Below, piece by piece: positions 31,860-43,330 of a DNA stretch of 64,000 bases. A program made the position numbers and the translations under genes. The stretch is from Carettochelys insculpta (taxonomy: Eukaryota > Chordata > Testudines > Carettochelyidae). Position 1 is the stretch's first letter; each line of letters opens with the position of its first letter. The notes under the pieces were generated by a model. The model saw nothing but the letters and a program-made list of their open reading frames with translations, was not told where the DNA came from and searched no databases. The stretch lies in contig NC_134137.1 of the NCBI RefSeq assembly GCF_033958435.1, positions 179,379,501 to 179,443,500 on the forward strand, in the 5' to 3' direction.

Positions 31860-33890
31860 TCCAAGATTGTCAAAATGATTGCTCTGCCCTTCTGGCCTCT
31901 CGTCCTATGCCTGGCTCCAGAGAGGTGTGGGATGGGGAATTGGAGAGCAGGCTGGGAGGGATGCAGAACGAAGCATGTTCACAGGAGGTCTGATAGGTGC
32001 ATGAGGTATGTGCAGGAGCTGTGGAGATAGCCGTGTGGTGAGCCTTTGGGAGTGCGAGGGGTGGGGAATGCCAGAAGATCAGGAGTGAGAGTGACGGGGG
32101 GAGACAGGATAAAAGCAAGGAGACTGGGTGATCGTGTGGCTACCCTAGGGGAGCTTACCCAGGAGTAGGGGAACAATGGGTGCAGGCAAGTGAATGCAGG
32201 GTTAAGTCTCCTCAGGGCCAGATGAAGGGTTCATATCCCCCTTTCTTATTTTGTGAGAGGAGGCAGCTGCCTTATGGTGCACCTGCCACCCCATGAGCTG
32301 TTGATATGCAGTGCGCACCCAGCCTCCAGATCTTGCACAGCCTTCCTGCCCTCCGTGCTCACAGTGTGAGGTTGGCTCTCCGTGCCCATATGGCAGGTTC
32401 CCGCCCACGTACGCATGTAATCTGAGGCTGATGCCAAACACCTAGACTTCAGGCTGCCTCCTACTCATGCTCCCAGTGAGAGGATCTGGCTTACAGCACC
32501 CAGCTCGCAGGCTGCTGCCCTCCTCCCACCGCACAGCCTGGTGAGTTTGCATGTTTTCCTACCTGCCTCTTAGCCTTTGTACAGCTTGAGTGAAGAGCGA
32601 ACAACTGGGCAGCTCTGCCTACTCACAGCTCTTTTTGCAAGGCTCCCATAGAAACTGGAAGTAAACTTTGCTTCTGCTGTGACCCCAGTGAAGCCAGGCA
32701 CAAATTTGACTCTAGATGTCTCCAGAGCTTGTTTCTGCTTCCCCTTTTCTCTGCAAGAGCTGGAATCCTGAGTCTGGGCTGCATTTTGCTAAGACAGCTA
32801 AAGCATGACAAAATAAAGTCCAGCACAAAGGGGCTGAGACGAGGGCGGGGGAAATAAAGCTCACGAGAGCCAAGGTTCACGTAAGCTTCCCTCAAAGGAA
32901 TTTGTGGAGATGGATGAAAGGGTCTTGAACTGGATGTTGTTATTGTTTGTTTCTGTGGTGCCAGAGGTATGCCAGGCACTTTGCAATCCACAGGCATCAG
33001 CCCAGCAGAGCTCGATCTGGAGGGATGAACGCTGCATGTGATTTTAGGCTGTCATGTCATGTGGGTGAACTGGGGGGGGTTGAATTTCTAGCTTGCCATC
33101 GTATAAACATAACATTTGAAAAGACCAAACCAAGCAGCCCAGCCCTGCTCTATCCACATGGCTGGCTGAAGTGGATTTTGGAAGGCTACACACACACATC
33201 CTTCAAGATGCTTTTACTGACTTAATCTATGTGTTACAGTCCAAACTGCTAATTATATCTCTGCTGGCGGCTGAATATATATGTACCCCTCCTTGCTGGT
33301 GAAAGACTCCTGCTGTGTGGCTGTACCTGTCTATTTCAGGTGTTTTTCTCGTGCCCATTACCATGATCTCTAAATACATACCTAAAGCTGTCCAGAAGGT
33401 GCTGTGTGCAGAAGTAACACTCAAGGGTTTCTGTCCTGTCTCTGGAGGGAGCCTACTGTTCTCGACGTCAGGTTCTTTGTACAGACGTCTAAAAGTCATG
33501 AAAAAACGGGGGCCGAGTTGTGAAGCACTGCACTCTTCCTAGGCCTGCTCACTCGAGAAATCTCTCTCTGCCAGTGGCCAGGGAAGAGAGCGACCGTCAT
33601 TCTGATGTAATTGGTTACAATGATGTGTAACGGGTGAAGACATTACTGTTACAATACATTTATGGGAGTGATTATGGTCAAAGAGCCGTGCTAACAGTTA
33701 TGTGTTGGACTGGCACACAGGCTAGCAGCCCTCAATCACTCCATGAAAAGATTACTACAGTTCTGTATACTAACAGGACAAATAATTCTTTAAAGAGTTC
33801 AGTGATCAACTGCTACTGCTCATAGCCATGGCAGGAAAGATGTTACAAGCAAAATTTCGGCTGAAGTAATTCATCCTAGATCCATTGACT
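31860..33890. other. Non-coding stretch, nothing recognised
   Basis: Mixed unique-looking sequence. Several 60-125 aa frames on opposite strands have no recognisable domain. I see no repeat with clear ends. Confidence 0.4.
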
Positions 33891-33936
33891 TAAAGGGAGT
33901 CGCACCAATTTACGCCACTGGAGGATCTGGCATTTA

Positions 33937-34261
33937 CAGGTTGGACCTCTCTAGTCCATCACTCTCTCGTCCTGCAACATCCGTGGTCCAGCATAATTTC
34001 AGTGAGCGGACAACTGCTTATCATGGGTGTGGCCAAGTTTCCCATGGTCCCATAAACGTTGTTTCCGGCCACCAGTCCTGGCTCTCAGTGTTCTGTGCTG
34101 TTATTTATCTGTAATTTACCCATAAATGTCTTCTGAGAGCCCAGTAAGCAGGGGAAGTGTTGGTAATATGCTAGACAATATTGATCTCCCATGGTCCAGA
34201 AAATCCTCTGGTCTGGCACCAGTCAGGTCTTGAGGGTGCCAAACTAGAGAGGTTCAACCTG
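33937..34261. mobile_element. MITE with TA target site, 'caggttggacctctctag' ends
   Basis: Left caggttggacctctctag and right ctagagaggttcaacctg form 18-bp inverted ends (one mismatch), each bordered by TA (33935-33936 and 34262-34263). This matches Tc1/mariner/pogo-type insertion. 325 bp, non-coding. Confidence 0.8.
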
Positions 34262-34263
34262 TA

Positions 34264-35537
34264 CTAGTCATCTATGTAACTGTAGAGCTCATGCACTATG
34301 TCTGTCTTACACACGCTAAGAAAATCTGTTACATTCTAACCCCTCGACAAGCATGGATTGTATTGACATCCTTAAAAAATGGTGGACCTGATCATGTCCA
34401 CTTTATCATCAATGTCAATATTCCCCTGGAAATGACAGGTGCAATATCAGGTCCTTTATGAACTTTATAATAAGATCACACTCACTGAATGACAGCCCTA
34501 AAAGTCAGCTGGGGCCAAAGAGAATTTTCTAATATTTGTTCCCTGGAATGCAAGCTTTCTGATCTGGTATGAACCTGCCTAAACAACCAGCCTACAAGAA
34601 TTATTTAGAGTATGCACTGCAATGGAACACTGATATATTGAAATTAACCGTCCAAGTTGTGTTGTATACATTGAACTCAAATATGGCCCACCTAGCTGTA
34701 TCTGTGCTTTTAGGGATGAATTAGCATGTGACTTTCTTTCATTTCTTAGCACAACCACTCTACATTCACAAATTCTTGTATTTGGTAATGACCTGACTGA
34801 CAGAATTCAGAGAAGATTTATTATGGTATGGTAGTACTTCAACTTTCACTCATAAGACCTGGAAACAGGTGTGTTTTCTTCAATCCAGCACTCAGCTATC
34901 GCTTGTCATGCAGGTGGAAAGCTTGACACACGGGGAAGCTAGTCACCTGTATCTCCAGCAAGCTGAAGAATGTGCTCAGCTTCATATACTGGTGGGTAAT
35001 GGCTTTTGATCTTCATGTAACACCCACGTTCTGCAAATGCACTGCTACAGAAGAACATCCCAACTCACTCTGGTAAAAAGCAATCGATTTTTAACGAAAG
35101 GGATTCTGGTGACGGAAAGCTTTGTTCACCAACTTTCTGGATTGCTATATGCACTGTTTAAGCACTAATTTGAAGGGCATCTGCTGGCAGAGAACCCCTT
35201 CTGATAATTGTCTTCACATCCCTCTGTCAGGTGCCACCTCTGGCTAATTCTTCTTTGGGAGTAGTCCTCCATAGGAAGAAGATACAAATCAAGGACAAAG
35301 TGGCCACTGGAAGCTTATTCATCAGTTTTAGTTTTACAGGGAATTTTCTCCACTACTAATGCACCTCTCCCACCCCCTCCCACTCTTGCTCTGCGGGTGA
35401 CAGGGGTCTTGTGTAGGCTAGAGAGAATTACTTCGGTGATAACTGGGAAGCACATGCACATAAAGAGATGGTTGGAGGGAAGTGTGAGTGTAGTTCAATG
35501 TACATTTGACTAAGGTGAAGGAGACACTGAATGTCTA
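34264..35537. other. Non-coding stretch, nothing recognised
   Basis: Moderately AT-rich sequence with no supported feature. Confidence 0.4.
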
Positions 35538-35845
35538 AGGCCAGGTCTATACTAGCGAAATGAAACAGTTTCAGGTATGCAATTCTAGCTATGGCAATTG
35601 CGTGGCTAGAATCAAGGTATCTGAAATTGACTTATCTAACTGTCTTCACTGAGGGAGGTTGGTGGGAGTATTTCTCCCATCCACCTCCTTTACACCCCCC
35701 ACAATAGTGAGGAGTACCAGGGTTGACTGACAGCCCCAGACAGATCAATTTCGCACATCTCTAACACACACACACAAAATCAAACTATGGAAGATCAACC
35801 CTACCCGGGTTGATCATCCTGGAAGTGAAGACGTGCCGTAATGCC
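35538..35845. mobile_element. MITE, same family as 4925-5210
   Basis: Starts 'ggccaggtctatactagcg', carries 'attctagctatggcaattgc' and ends 'gaagtgaagacgtgccgtaa'. Contains a CA microsatellite ('acacacacacac') near 35764. Confidence 0.65.
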
Positions 35846-35970
35846 CAGTCTACAAAAATGTTTTGTACCAGGGCAAGTCACAGTTTGCACCAGTGCAGCA
35901 CACTTACACTAGGGGTTGCACTGGTGTAGGTACATTTGAGTAAAAATCCTAGTGTAGAAAAGCACTCGGT
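35846..35970. mobile_element. Short MITE with 'agtctacaaaaatg' end
   Basis: 'cagtctacaaaaatgtttt' on the left and 'aatcctagtgtagaaaagc' on the right are inverted-end-like; 'caccagtgca' and 'tgcactggtg' inside are also inverted. It abuts the previous MITE. Confidence 0.5.
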
Positions 35971-36362
35971 TTAAAACTTCCCAAAGAATATCTGTAGACA
36001 AATGGAGAAAGGAATCACTGGGACAAGCCTTCTGCTGGTGCAAGTCAAATGGAATTACACTGATTTATACCAGCTGAGGCTCTAGCTCTTTCTGTTTTAA
36101 ATAGCACTACACTTAGTAATAAATATGTTAGAACACACTACAACTGATGAAACACTGCCTGCACACTCTCTGGCTTTTCCCACTGACGGAAACACAGCGT
36201 GAGCTTTCTGTAGTCCTGCTCTAGGACACTGGTGAGAATGACAGCGCCTAGGTCCACGGGCTTATTTCTTGTGTTTAGTAATGTGTTCATATGCTGCTCT
36301 AGTTGTATTTGAAGCCAACTGGAGTGAAGTTGGAAAGTGTGAAAGACATGGGAGTGATACTC

Positions 36363-36605
36363 AGGGCAGCAGGGACAGCCAGAGCCCTGGGCCCTTTAAA
36401 TCACTGCCAGAGCCCCACACTGGGCAGTCCAAGTGGCGCTAAGGGCTGATTGGGGTAGTGCACAGCATAGTGTGGGCAGCAATGAGGCCTGGTTGCCTCT
36501 AACTCTACCTCTTCCACTTGAGGCCCTGCCCTTCCAGGGAGCCCTGAGCCTAGCTTCCCACACACGCTGCCCAGGGCCCAATAAAGTGTGCCGCCAGCCC
36601 TGGAA
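36363..36605. repeat. GC-rich 'ccctttaaatcactgcc' repeat
   Basis: 'gagccctgggccctttaaat', 'gaggccctgcccttccaggg' and 'ctgcccagggcccaataaag' match the family at 27430-27790 and 8875-9165. Source of the overlapping 82-97 aa frames here. Confidence 0.55.
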
Positions 36606-37039
36606 GTACTCAATTGAACACATGAAGAAAAGGGAGGATGCCAAGCCAATGAAGTTGGAGATGGGGATGTCTTTGTACCTACCTCAAGCAGCAACTGAGG
36701 TTATGAAATTTATCTCTTGACTCAAAGAGAAAGTTCTAAGAGAATCCCTCATTTCCTTATGCAGTAGCCGGGGCAGTCAACTATTTTGTTGCCAAGGTCC
36801 AAGTGTCTTAGTCAAAGGCATAACGAAGGTCCAGCCACTAGAGATAACTCCCTCCCCCCTTCACACACAATAATAATGATAATAAATAAATGAAAACATT
36901 TGGGGGTCTATCCAAAAGCATTTGACAATCCACATTAGCCCATGGGTATGCCTATTGAAAATTCCTCCAAAAAGGCCAGGATCTGGAGGAAAAGTGGACC
37001 AGGCAAAGGTCCCCATATTGGGAATAAACACATCATAAA

Positions 37040-37404
37040 AGAATGTGCAGGTTTAAAAATAAAAGGAAGTTTCCTTCACACAACACACAGTAGGAGGCCT
37101 GTAGAACTTCCTGCCAGAGGATGTTGTGAAGACCAGGACTTTAACAGGGTTCAAAAAAGAGTTAGATAACTTCATGGAGGTTAGATCCATTAGTGGCTGT
37201 TAGCCAGGATGAGTAGGAATGGTGTCCCACTACCCTCTGTTTGTCAGAGGCTGGAAATGGATGACAGAAGAGGCATCACTTGATGATTACCTGTTCTGTT
37301 CACTCCCTCTGGGGCATCTGGCATGGGCCACTGTCAGAAGACAGGACAGTGGGCTAGATGGACCTTTGGTCTGGCTCAGCATGGCCATTCTTATGTTTTT
37401 ATGT
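37040..37404 (+). mobile_element. CR1 LINE 3' end
   Basis: 'acacagtaggaggcctgtag', 'acttcctgccagaggatgtt', 'gtcagaggctggaaatggat', 'gtgggctagatggacctttg', 'gtctggctcagcatggccat', 'tcttatg': the CR1 3' region, + strand. Confidence 0.9.
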
Positions 37405-37735
37405 TAATAGAAAGTCGGTTGCAGCCTTGGTGCAACTCTACTGCAGCCACTAGCGTTACTGTCACAAAGAAGGTTTGATTCTTGTGTGAGGGCCACAAGG
37501 AATTGAAACTATAGGCCAAATTCACCATGGTATTACTGCAGTTTTACACTGGTACAACTTGATTGGAGTCAGCTGAGTCACATGAGTGTTCAATTGGAAT
37601 AATGCAGTGATGAATTAGGCCTTGTGTTCTCATGTCTCGATGTAATGTCATTCTCTGACCCTTAATGGTCTTTCTATCTGAATCCAAAATCCTGCTGGCA
37701 CGTTAGAACCAATAAGTGACTCAAAAAATTTCCTA

Positions 37736-38055
37736 GGCCATGTCTACACAACGAGCACTATTTCGGGATATGGCAGTATCCCAAAATAGCTGCCTGCATC
37801 AAAGAAGTGCACCCGTTATCACGAAAGAGTTTTTGAGATAATGGATGCGCTATTCTGGTATCCTGTACAGCTCATTGGAGGAGGAATACAGTGATGCCGT
37901 GAAATTGGGCTTTATTTCAGCATGTGGCACTGTTTAGACAGTACCACATGCTGAAATAGCCTATTTTGAAATTTACTCAAAATAAGCTACGAAAGTTGCA
38001 TAGCATGAATTATGTGGCTTATTTTGAGGCTAGGCTGTCGTGTAGACACAGTCCT
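37736..38055. mobile_element. MITE, 'ggccatgtctacac' family with tatttcgg boxes
   Basis: Left 'aggccatgtctacacaacga' and right 'tcgtgtagacacagtcct' are inverted ends, bordered by ccta(g)/ccta(g). A further end fragment of this family lies at 43741-43795. Non-coding. Confidence 0.7.
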
Positions 38056-38620
38056 AGAGTCTTCATTTACCTCTTGCCCACCCAAGTGGAAGGAGTTCAC
38101 AGAGTTTATTTTTGACAATTATACAGGTACTTGCACAGCTATCTTTGAGTCACCCATCACGCCCACCTACTGTTGATTAGTGGAGAACAAACACATGTAC
38201 ACAACATCATCATGAAATGTTCAGTGGTTCACAGTCACCTCCATTTGCAATGTCTTTTAAATTCATACACATGATTTACAAATTCATTGCTGTGTTTGTG
38301 ACAGAAGTTATCTTGGAAGCATCGTAATGTGCAGGCATACAGTTTTCTGAGGATGCCAAACCCATTTAAATTAACAGATATGTCCTTAAAGCTTGTTCAT
38401 ATATGTAAATATTTTATGTTAGAAAATAGTTAAATCTCTCTCCAGGATGAATGGTCAGCTGGGAAATTCAGAGAAAATATTTCTTGCTTTGTTTTTAAAT
38501 TACTTCTTTGATTGTGCAGCTCTTTACATTTCATAGCATTCAGGATTTTGATGTATTTCCCTCCAGTTTATAAAAATAATTATCTCAGAAAAAGGCTTCA
38601 ATTTTTGTTTTATCTTTTCT
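38056..38620. other. Non-coding stretch upstream of KCNE1
   Basis: AT-rich sequence with no repeat ends recognised. Confidence 0.4.
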
Positions 38621-38635
38621 TTCTGTTTTTTAAAG

Positions 38636-38707
38636 GATCTGTCTACAGCTGGGAAATCTGAATGTATTTTACCCTGCGAAGCTCAAGTTACCGAGATGTA
38701 ATTTTCT
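38636..38707 (+). other. Candidate non-coding (5' UTR) exon of KCNE1
   Basis: A 72-bp segment bounded by a long pyrimidine tract and acceptor (tctttctgttttttaaag ending 38635) and by a strong donor, gtaagt at 38708-38713. It lies 3.5 kb upstream of the KCNE1 coding exon on the same strand. KCNE1 genes are known to carry untranslated upstream exons, so this is a reasonable candidate, but splice-like pairs occur by chance in AT-rich DNA and I have no transcript. Confidence 0.3.
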
Positions 38708-38884
38708 GTAAGTAAATTTGAGCTTTTGTCTAAAATAATAGTTTGGATCTGGCCATTATTTTGTAAGGGAATTTCTTCCATCTTGTGGTCAAATAATTGG
38801 GACCCTCGTCAACCAAATGTTAAACTCGGCTTCTAAAAATAACTCAGAGTGCTCCTGTGCTGCAGAGTGAAAATAAGAGATGGT

Positions 38885-39100
38885 TTAAAAGAAACAAACT
38901 GAAATATTTCTTCACACAATGTAAGTCAGCCTGTGAAACTCCTTGCCAGGGATGTCGTGAAGACCAGGACTTAACAGGCTTCAAAAATGAAATAGATAAA
39001 CACATGGAAGATAGATCCATCAATGGCCATTAGCCAGGATGGGCAGGGATGGTGTCCTAAGCCTCTGGTCTGACCCAACATGGATGTTCTTAAGTTGTTA
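38885..39100 (+). mobile_element. CR1 LINE 3' end, internally deleted
   Basis: 'cttcacacaatgtaagtcag', 'gaaactccttgccagggatg', 'ggccattagccaggatgggc' then directly 'cctctggtctgacccaacat' and 'ttcttaag': the middle of the CR1 3' region seen at 37040-37404 is missing. Confidence 0.85.
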
Positions 39101-39157
39101 TGATACTGTTTCTACATGAAATTTGATGGTTTCAGTTCTCAATTATTTAAACATTTT

Positions 39158-39986
39158 GGCTATGTGTACACTACAGAGATCTTTTGAAAGAAGCTCTTCC
39201 AGAAGATCTCTTCTGAAAGAACTTTTGAAAGAGTGCATCCACCCAGGCCACGTCTACGCTAGCCCCCTCCTTTGAGAAAGGGCATGGTAATGATGGATTT
39301 TGGCAGATGCTAATGAGGCACTGTCATGAATGTGCAGCACCTCACTAGCATAATGGTGGACGTGTGAGATTTAAAAATGCTGCTTTCGAAATGTACACCA
39401 CCTGTGAGGTTGGGGGCCTTTCAAAAGGACCCCCCCCAATTTTGAAAGCCCCTTTTTCCCATTTGGTTATGGAAGAAGGGGGTTTTGAAATCCAGGGAGT
39501 CTTTTTGAATTGCCCCTGTCTACATGGGTGGCCTGCATTAGGAAAGCGGCACTTTCGAATTGCGTGTGGCCGCCATTATGCTAATGAGGTGCTGCATTAC
39601 CCTTCCCCTTCCAAAAGGATGAGGCTAGTGTAGACACAGCCACACAAAAAAAGCAGATCAAAAGAGTGATCTGCTCTTTTGAAAGAGAGCAGCCACACAG
39701 CCCGCACTCTTTCGAAAAGAATGGGCCAAGGATTAAAAATTAAGACCGTTCTTTCAAAAGAAGGGCCCTTTTGAGCACCTACACACATTTTCTTTCAAAA
39801 GAAGCTTTCACAAGGGGGCACTCTTTCTGAAACGGGAAAGGAAGAGCGATTTCGAAAGGAGCACCACATTCCTTCCATTTACTTTCGAAAGAACGCTTTG
39901 TGTGCATAGCCCCTCCATGTGATCTTTCGAAAGAGCCCCCTTCTTTTGAAAATCTTTTGAAAGAACTTGCTAGTGTAGACACAGCC
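39158..39986. mobile_element. MITE (tcttttgaaag family) interrupted by a second MITE
   Basis: Ends 'ggctatgtgtacactacaga' and 'tagtgtagacacagcc' are inverted. The arms are rich in cttttgaaag/ctttcgaaag boxes. Bases 39246-39641 are a separate inserted MITE. Minus-strand frames at 39597-39982 are composed of these boxes and not genes. Confidence 0.75.
39246..39641. mobile_element. Inner MITE nested in 39158-39986
   Basis: Left ggccacgtctacgctagccc and right ggctagtgtagacacagcc are inverted ends. The arms share 'gctaatgaggc' and 'gctttcgaaa/tttcgaattg' boxes. About 396 bp, close in size to the palindromic element at 16301-16700. Confidence 0.75.
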
Positions 39987-40494
39987 TTTGTTTCAGCTCA
40001 CACCTTGACTGACATATATTTGCAAATTTCAGGATCGATCTGACCCACCAAACGTCCCAAGCTTCTGATTTGTCAGTTTGAAATCATCATGTCATGTGGT
40101 TTGATTGAAACCATTAATCTTTCCAAGGAAATGTGAGGAGCAGGAGCATTTCTCCACAATGTTTACAAGCTTGGACTGAGTGTCAAACCTGCAGTGAAAT
40201 GTTGCATAGTTTCCCTGGGGAAATGTTGCATAATTTGGACTTTTTTAGCTAAGTCACAAAATTCCAATGCTGAAACCAACTTATTGTTGTAGTATTAGTC
40301 TTTCATTTCATTACCATCTTTAATAGCATTATATTTCAGGTAAATAAATGCGGTTTGTATAAAGGACAAAGACTCACAGAATCAAGTTTCCTTTTTTTTT
40401 CCCACTTCATTTCCAGTGCATCATAGCATCTCTCTTTGCAGCTATTATATAAAGAACTGGGTAAACAAAAGAACTTTCTGCTTGCTGGGAATTA
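39987..40494. other. Non-coding stretch, nothing recognised
   Basis: AT-rich, no supported feature; a run of t's at 40391-40399. Confidence 0.4.
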
Positions 40495-40880
40495 GAAAAT
40501 ATTTTGGGTCAATCTGAAAAGAAACACTGAAATTTTTTGTGAATGAAAAAATTGAAACAACATCATTCTGAGCCAAACAAGCTGTTTTCATTTGGTTTCA
40601 ATTGTTTCATTCCAATTTTGATCATTTTTGTGTGCACTGATTGTTTCCCCTTTACAAAGGAAAATAGGATGGGTGTCATTTCAAATAAAAAATCATATCT
40701 TTTGATTTTTTTGGATTAAAATATTTTAAAAATTGGGTTTCCTTTTCACCCAAAATAATTTGAAAAAAAAATACATGAATTTACAAAGGTTTAGGTGGCA
40801 CTGAATCTGCAGTTTTCACCAAAAAAACCCCCAAAAATAAGAAGTGTTTCACACAAAAAATCCACCCAACACTAGCCACA
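40495..40880. repeat. AT-rich foldback-type dispersed repeat
   Basis: 'gaaacactgaaattttttgt', 'ggtttcaattgtttcattcc' and 'ccttttcacccaaaataatt' and the end 'caacactagcc' resemble the family at 27951-30333. Confidence 0.45.
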
Positions 40881-41955
40881 CACTACCTAAAAAACAGAAA
40901 ATTCAAACCAGCATCATGATATAGCACTTATGTGAGTGTCATTACTCCGAAGTGGAGTGTTTGGAGTGAAAATCTCTCCTGTGCAAAAGGCCAGTACAAG
41001 ATCTGTGCACCAGTCAGGTATTATTTAAGGCCTCAAAATAAAGCACAAGTAGAGCAGAAGTCCTGCTTAAACCTTGTGCTGGACTTCTGCCCAGGAATAA
41101 TTTTTACCCTTGATGTAAATGAATAAAATACAGTACATGTCTAAAAAAAGTCATATTAAAATCAGAAGAGCCTGTGTAAATGGACCACTCTGTTTTCATA
41201 TAATAAAAACTGACAGCTCTTACATTATTACAAGATTACTGTCAGTGAGTCACCTTGGACTACAGAACCTGCTATTCAGAAATGTTAAGGGCATAATACA
41301 ATAGGTAATGTTGGTTATAACTTATTACTAAAGCTAAATTGTGCATTGTAACTAAGATTAAAGTTACAGGTCAGTTACATTGCCTGGTTAGGGAGACTCA
41401 GCTATTGTAGCCATCCTGATACATTTCTCTGGTCAAGTGCGAGGATTTACTGCACAGGATGTCTGGTGTTGAGACGCCAAAGGGGAAAATGATCATTAAA
41501 CGTCTTATGTAAAACTCTCCCTCAAAATAGCACTGATTGCTAAAAATCTGTGATTTCTTGTGCCCAAATGTTTTGATTGCATTATCTATGCCTTGATTTG
41601 CAAGGATGCCCCCAGAGCTCAGCTTAGCCAGGCAACAAAACTCCCAGTTGCATGGTGGTCTTATTTCAGAAGTGCCCTGCATGTCAGTTTTAGCAGGAGG
41701 GTGGTTGGGTTTTGTGCTGTTAGAAGTAAGGTTCGGAAAGGGAAGTACTTTTCATCTCTAGCCCCTAGGAACTCCTCTGCTGGAGGCTACTGCCTTTTTC
41801 TTCTGTCACCTGCTGTTTTCCCAGCTGCCCTCTACTTTTCCATTCCCTTGTCTCTCACAGCCTCTCTTTCACTGCAGCACAGCGGGGAAACAGACAGGGA
41901 CCAGTAGCAATTTATTCGGGTGAGTTTTGTTTGTATTTTCATAGAACACAGTACA
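40881..41955. other. Non-coding stretch upstream of the KCNE1 exon
   Basis: Two overlapping frames (41398-41682 minus, 41560-41907 plus) show no domain. No repeat ends seen. Confidence 0.4.
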
Positions 41956-42058
41956 CGTGAAGGGTCAGGTCCTCAGCTGATGTAAACTGAAATGAATAGA
42001 TTTCCATGCAATGGAACAGATATGTACCAGTTTACACCAGCTGATGATCTGATTCAAA
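41956..42058. repeat. 'ttacaccagctgatgatctg' dispersed repeat
   Basis: 'aggtcctcagctgatgtaaa' and 'agtttacaccagctgatgat' are inverted to each other around 'tagatttccatgcaatgga'. It lies about 140 bp upstream of the KCNE1 splice acceptor. Confidence 0.5.
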
Positions 42059-42180
42059 ATATTTTCTTTCCCAGTTCAGCACTCTCCCATTAAAACGTTT
42101 TCTTCAAGGAAGACAGGCAGACAGATAGGATAGTTACCAGGTGTACAAAATTACTGCCACAATGGGTTTTAAAGTACACT

Positions 42181-42200
42181 TTGCTTTTTTGCTTCTCTAG
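42181..42200 (+). promoter_or_regulatory. Splice acceptor of the KCNE1 coding exon
   Basis: ttgcttttttgcttctctag: an unbroken pyrimidine-rich tract followed by TAG, 33 nt before the start codon. It fits the known structure in which the KCNE1 coding region begins shortly after a 3' splice site. Confidence 0.75.
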
Positions 42201-42233
42201 AAATCACCACTTCAGAAAGAGTGACCGAAGAAG

Positions 42234-42614
42234 ATGGCAACGCTTTCTAATGATACGGCACTGAATTCGCTCCTCTCCAAATTAGTGCAACAATACATAG
42301 ACCAGACTAATAATTCTGCATCTTCTCATCATGGAAAATCCAATGACAATCTGCAAATTGTCTATTTGCTTTTGTTGTTTGGCTTCTTTGGCTTCTTCAC
42401 ATTTGGAACAATGCTTGCCAACATCCGCTCCAAAAAGCTGGAGCACTCGAATGACCCATACAATGTGTACATAGCATCAGACATTTGGCATAAGGTGGAT
42501 AAGGCAAATTTTCATGTAAGACTTGCAGAAACTTATAAATCATACTGTTTCTTTCAGAACCAGCTTGCTGTGGAGCAACCTAATAATCAGATTCCTCAGG
42601 TGAATCCTTCATAA
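42234..42614 (+). CDS. KCNE1: Potassium voltage-gated channel subfamily E member 1 (minK)
   Basis: A 126-residue single-pass membrane beta subunit. In vertebrates it joins KCNQ1 to form the slow delayed-rectifier IKs channel in heart muscle and inner ear. Seen here: a short extracellular N-terminus with glycosylation sequons NDT (6-8) and NNS (26-28); a transmembrane segment at about 41-64 (QIVYLLLLFG then FFGFFTFGTM); then the family hallmark RSKKLEHSNDPYNVYI (65-80), including the juxtamembrane aspartate of SNDP and a C-terminal 'LAVEQPNN' tail. Length is close to the 129 aa of human KCNE1, and the match includes the long SKKLEHSNDP block. The ATG is in good context (aagATGG) and the whole CDS lies in one exon, as known for KCNE genes. 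The activation triplet FTL of mammals is FTF here (55-57). Intact, no stops. Confidence 0.97.
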   Translation: MATLSNDTALNSLLSKLVQQYIDQTNNSASSHHGKSNDNLQIVYLLLLFGFFGFFTFGTMLANIRSKKLEHSNDPYNVYIASDIWHKVDKANFHVRLAETYKSYCFFQNQLAVEQPNNQIPQVNPS

Positions 42615-43136
42615 AGAAATGAGAAAAAGATGGTCTGCTAAATTTACAGGTATCAAGCCAGATCTTCACCTAGTATAAGTGGAAGTGGCTCCTGGCCCAT
42701 CTATTACAAATTAATCTTTCACCTAGAACAAAAAAAATATCTTTCTGCGTATCATCTACCATGCTGTGATAGCACTGTTTCGTGTACTCCTTTACCAAAC
42801 TAATTGGACAGCTGTGCTACAAAAGCTTTCAACCCTGAATATCAGGTTGCAGTAATCTCTAAGATCAAGAAGAGTAGAAGCTGAGTCTTCAGCTGGTGTA
42901 AATCATCATGGTTGCGGTCTCCTCATCGATGAGGCTAGTTTAAAAAGCGTTTTATACTTTGGGGATGCAGCTTATACTCTTACAGAGGTCAGAATTTAGT
43001 GCCTGCTGGTTGCACTTGAAGTAACTGGCATGATTCAAAAAAGAATTCATACATAAGCTAGAATGTTGTTAACAATCAAGTAGCTCTAAGTGATTCCATA
43101 ATCACACATATTCATGATATAAAAGAAGGTGATCGA

Positions 43137-43330
43137 TAGAGCTGGTTGAAATTTGTCGTTTTTTTTTTCTTTGAAGGACAATCTTGTTACTAAATGAAAG
43201 ATTTTGTGGAAGATTTTTGTTTCTTTCCAAGGTTTCCATGTTTGTGATGAGAATCTGAGGAAATGAAATTTGGTTTCTAGTTTTGCACGTGAAAGAGTCA
43301 GAAATCTATTCCACGAAAAATTTAAATACG
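43137..43330. repeat. AT-rich foldback repeat fragment in the KCNE1 3' UTR
   Basis: Starts 'agagctggttgaaatttgtc' and continues with ttgtttctttcc/gaaatgaaatttgg. Resembles the family at 27951 and 40495. Confidence 0.4.
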
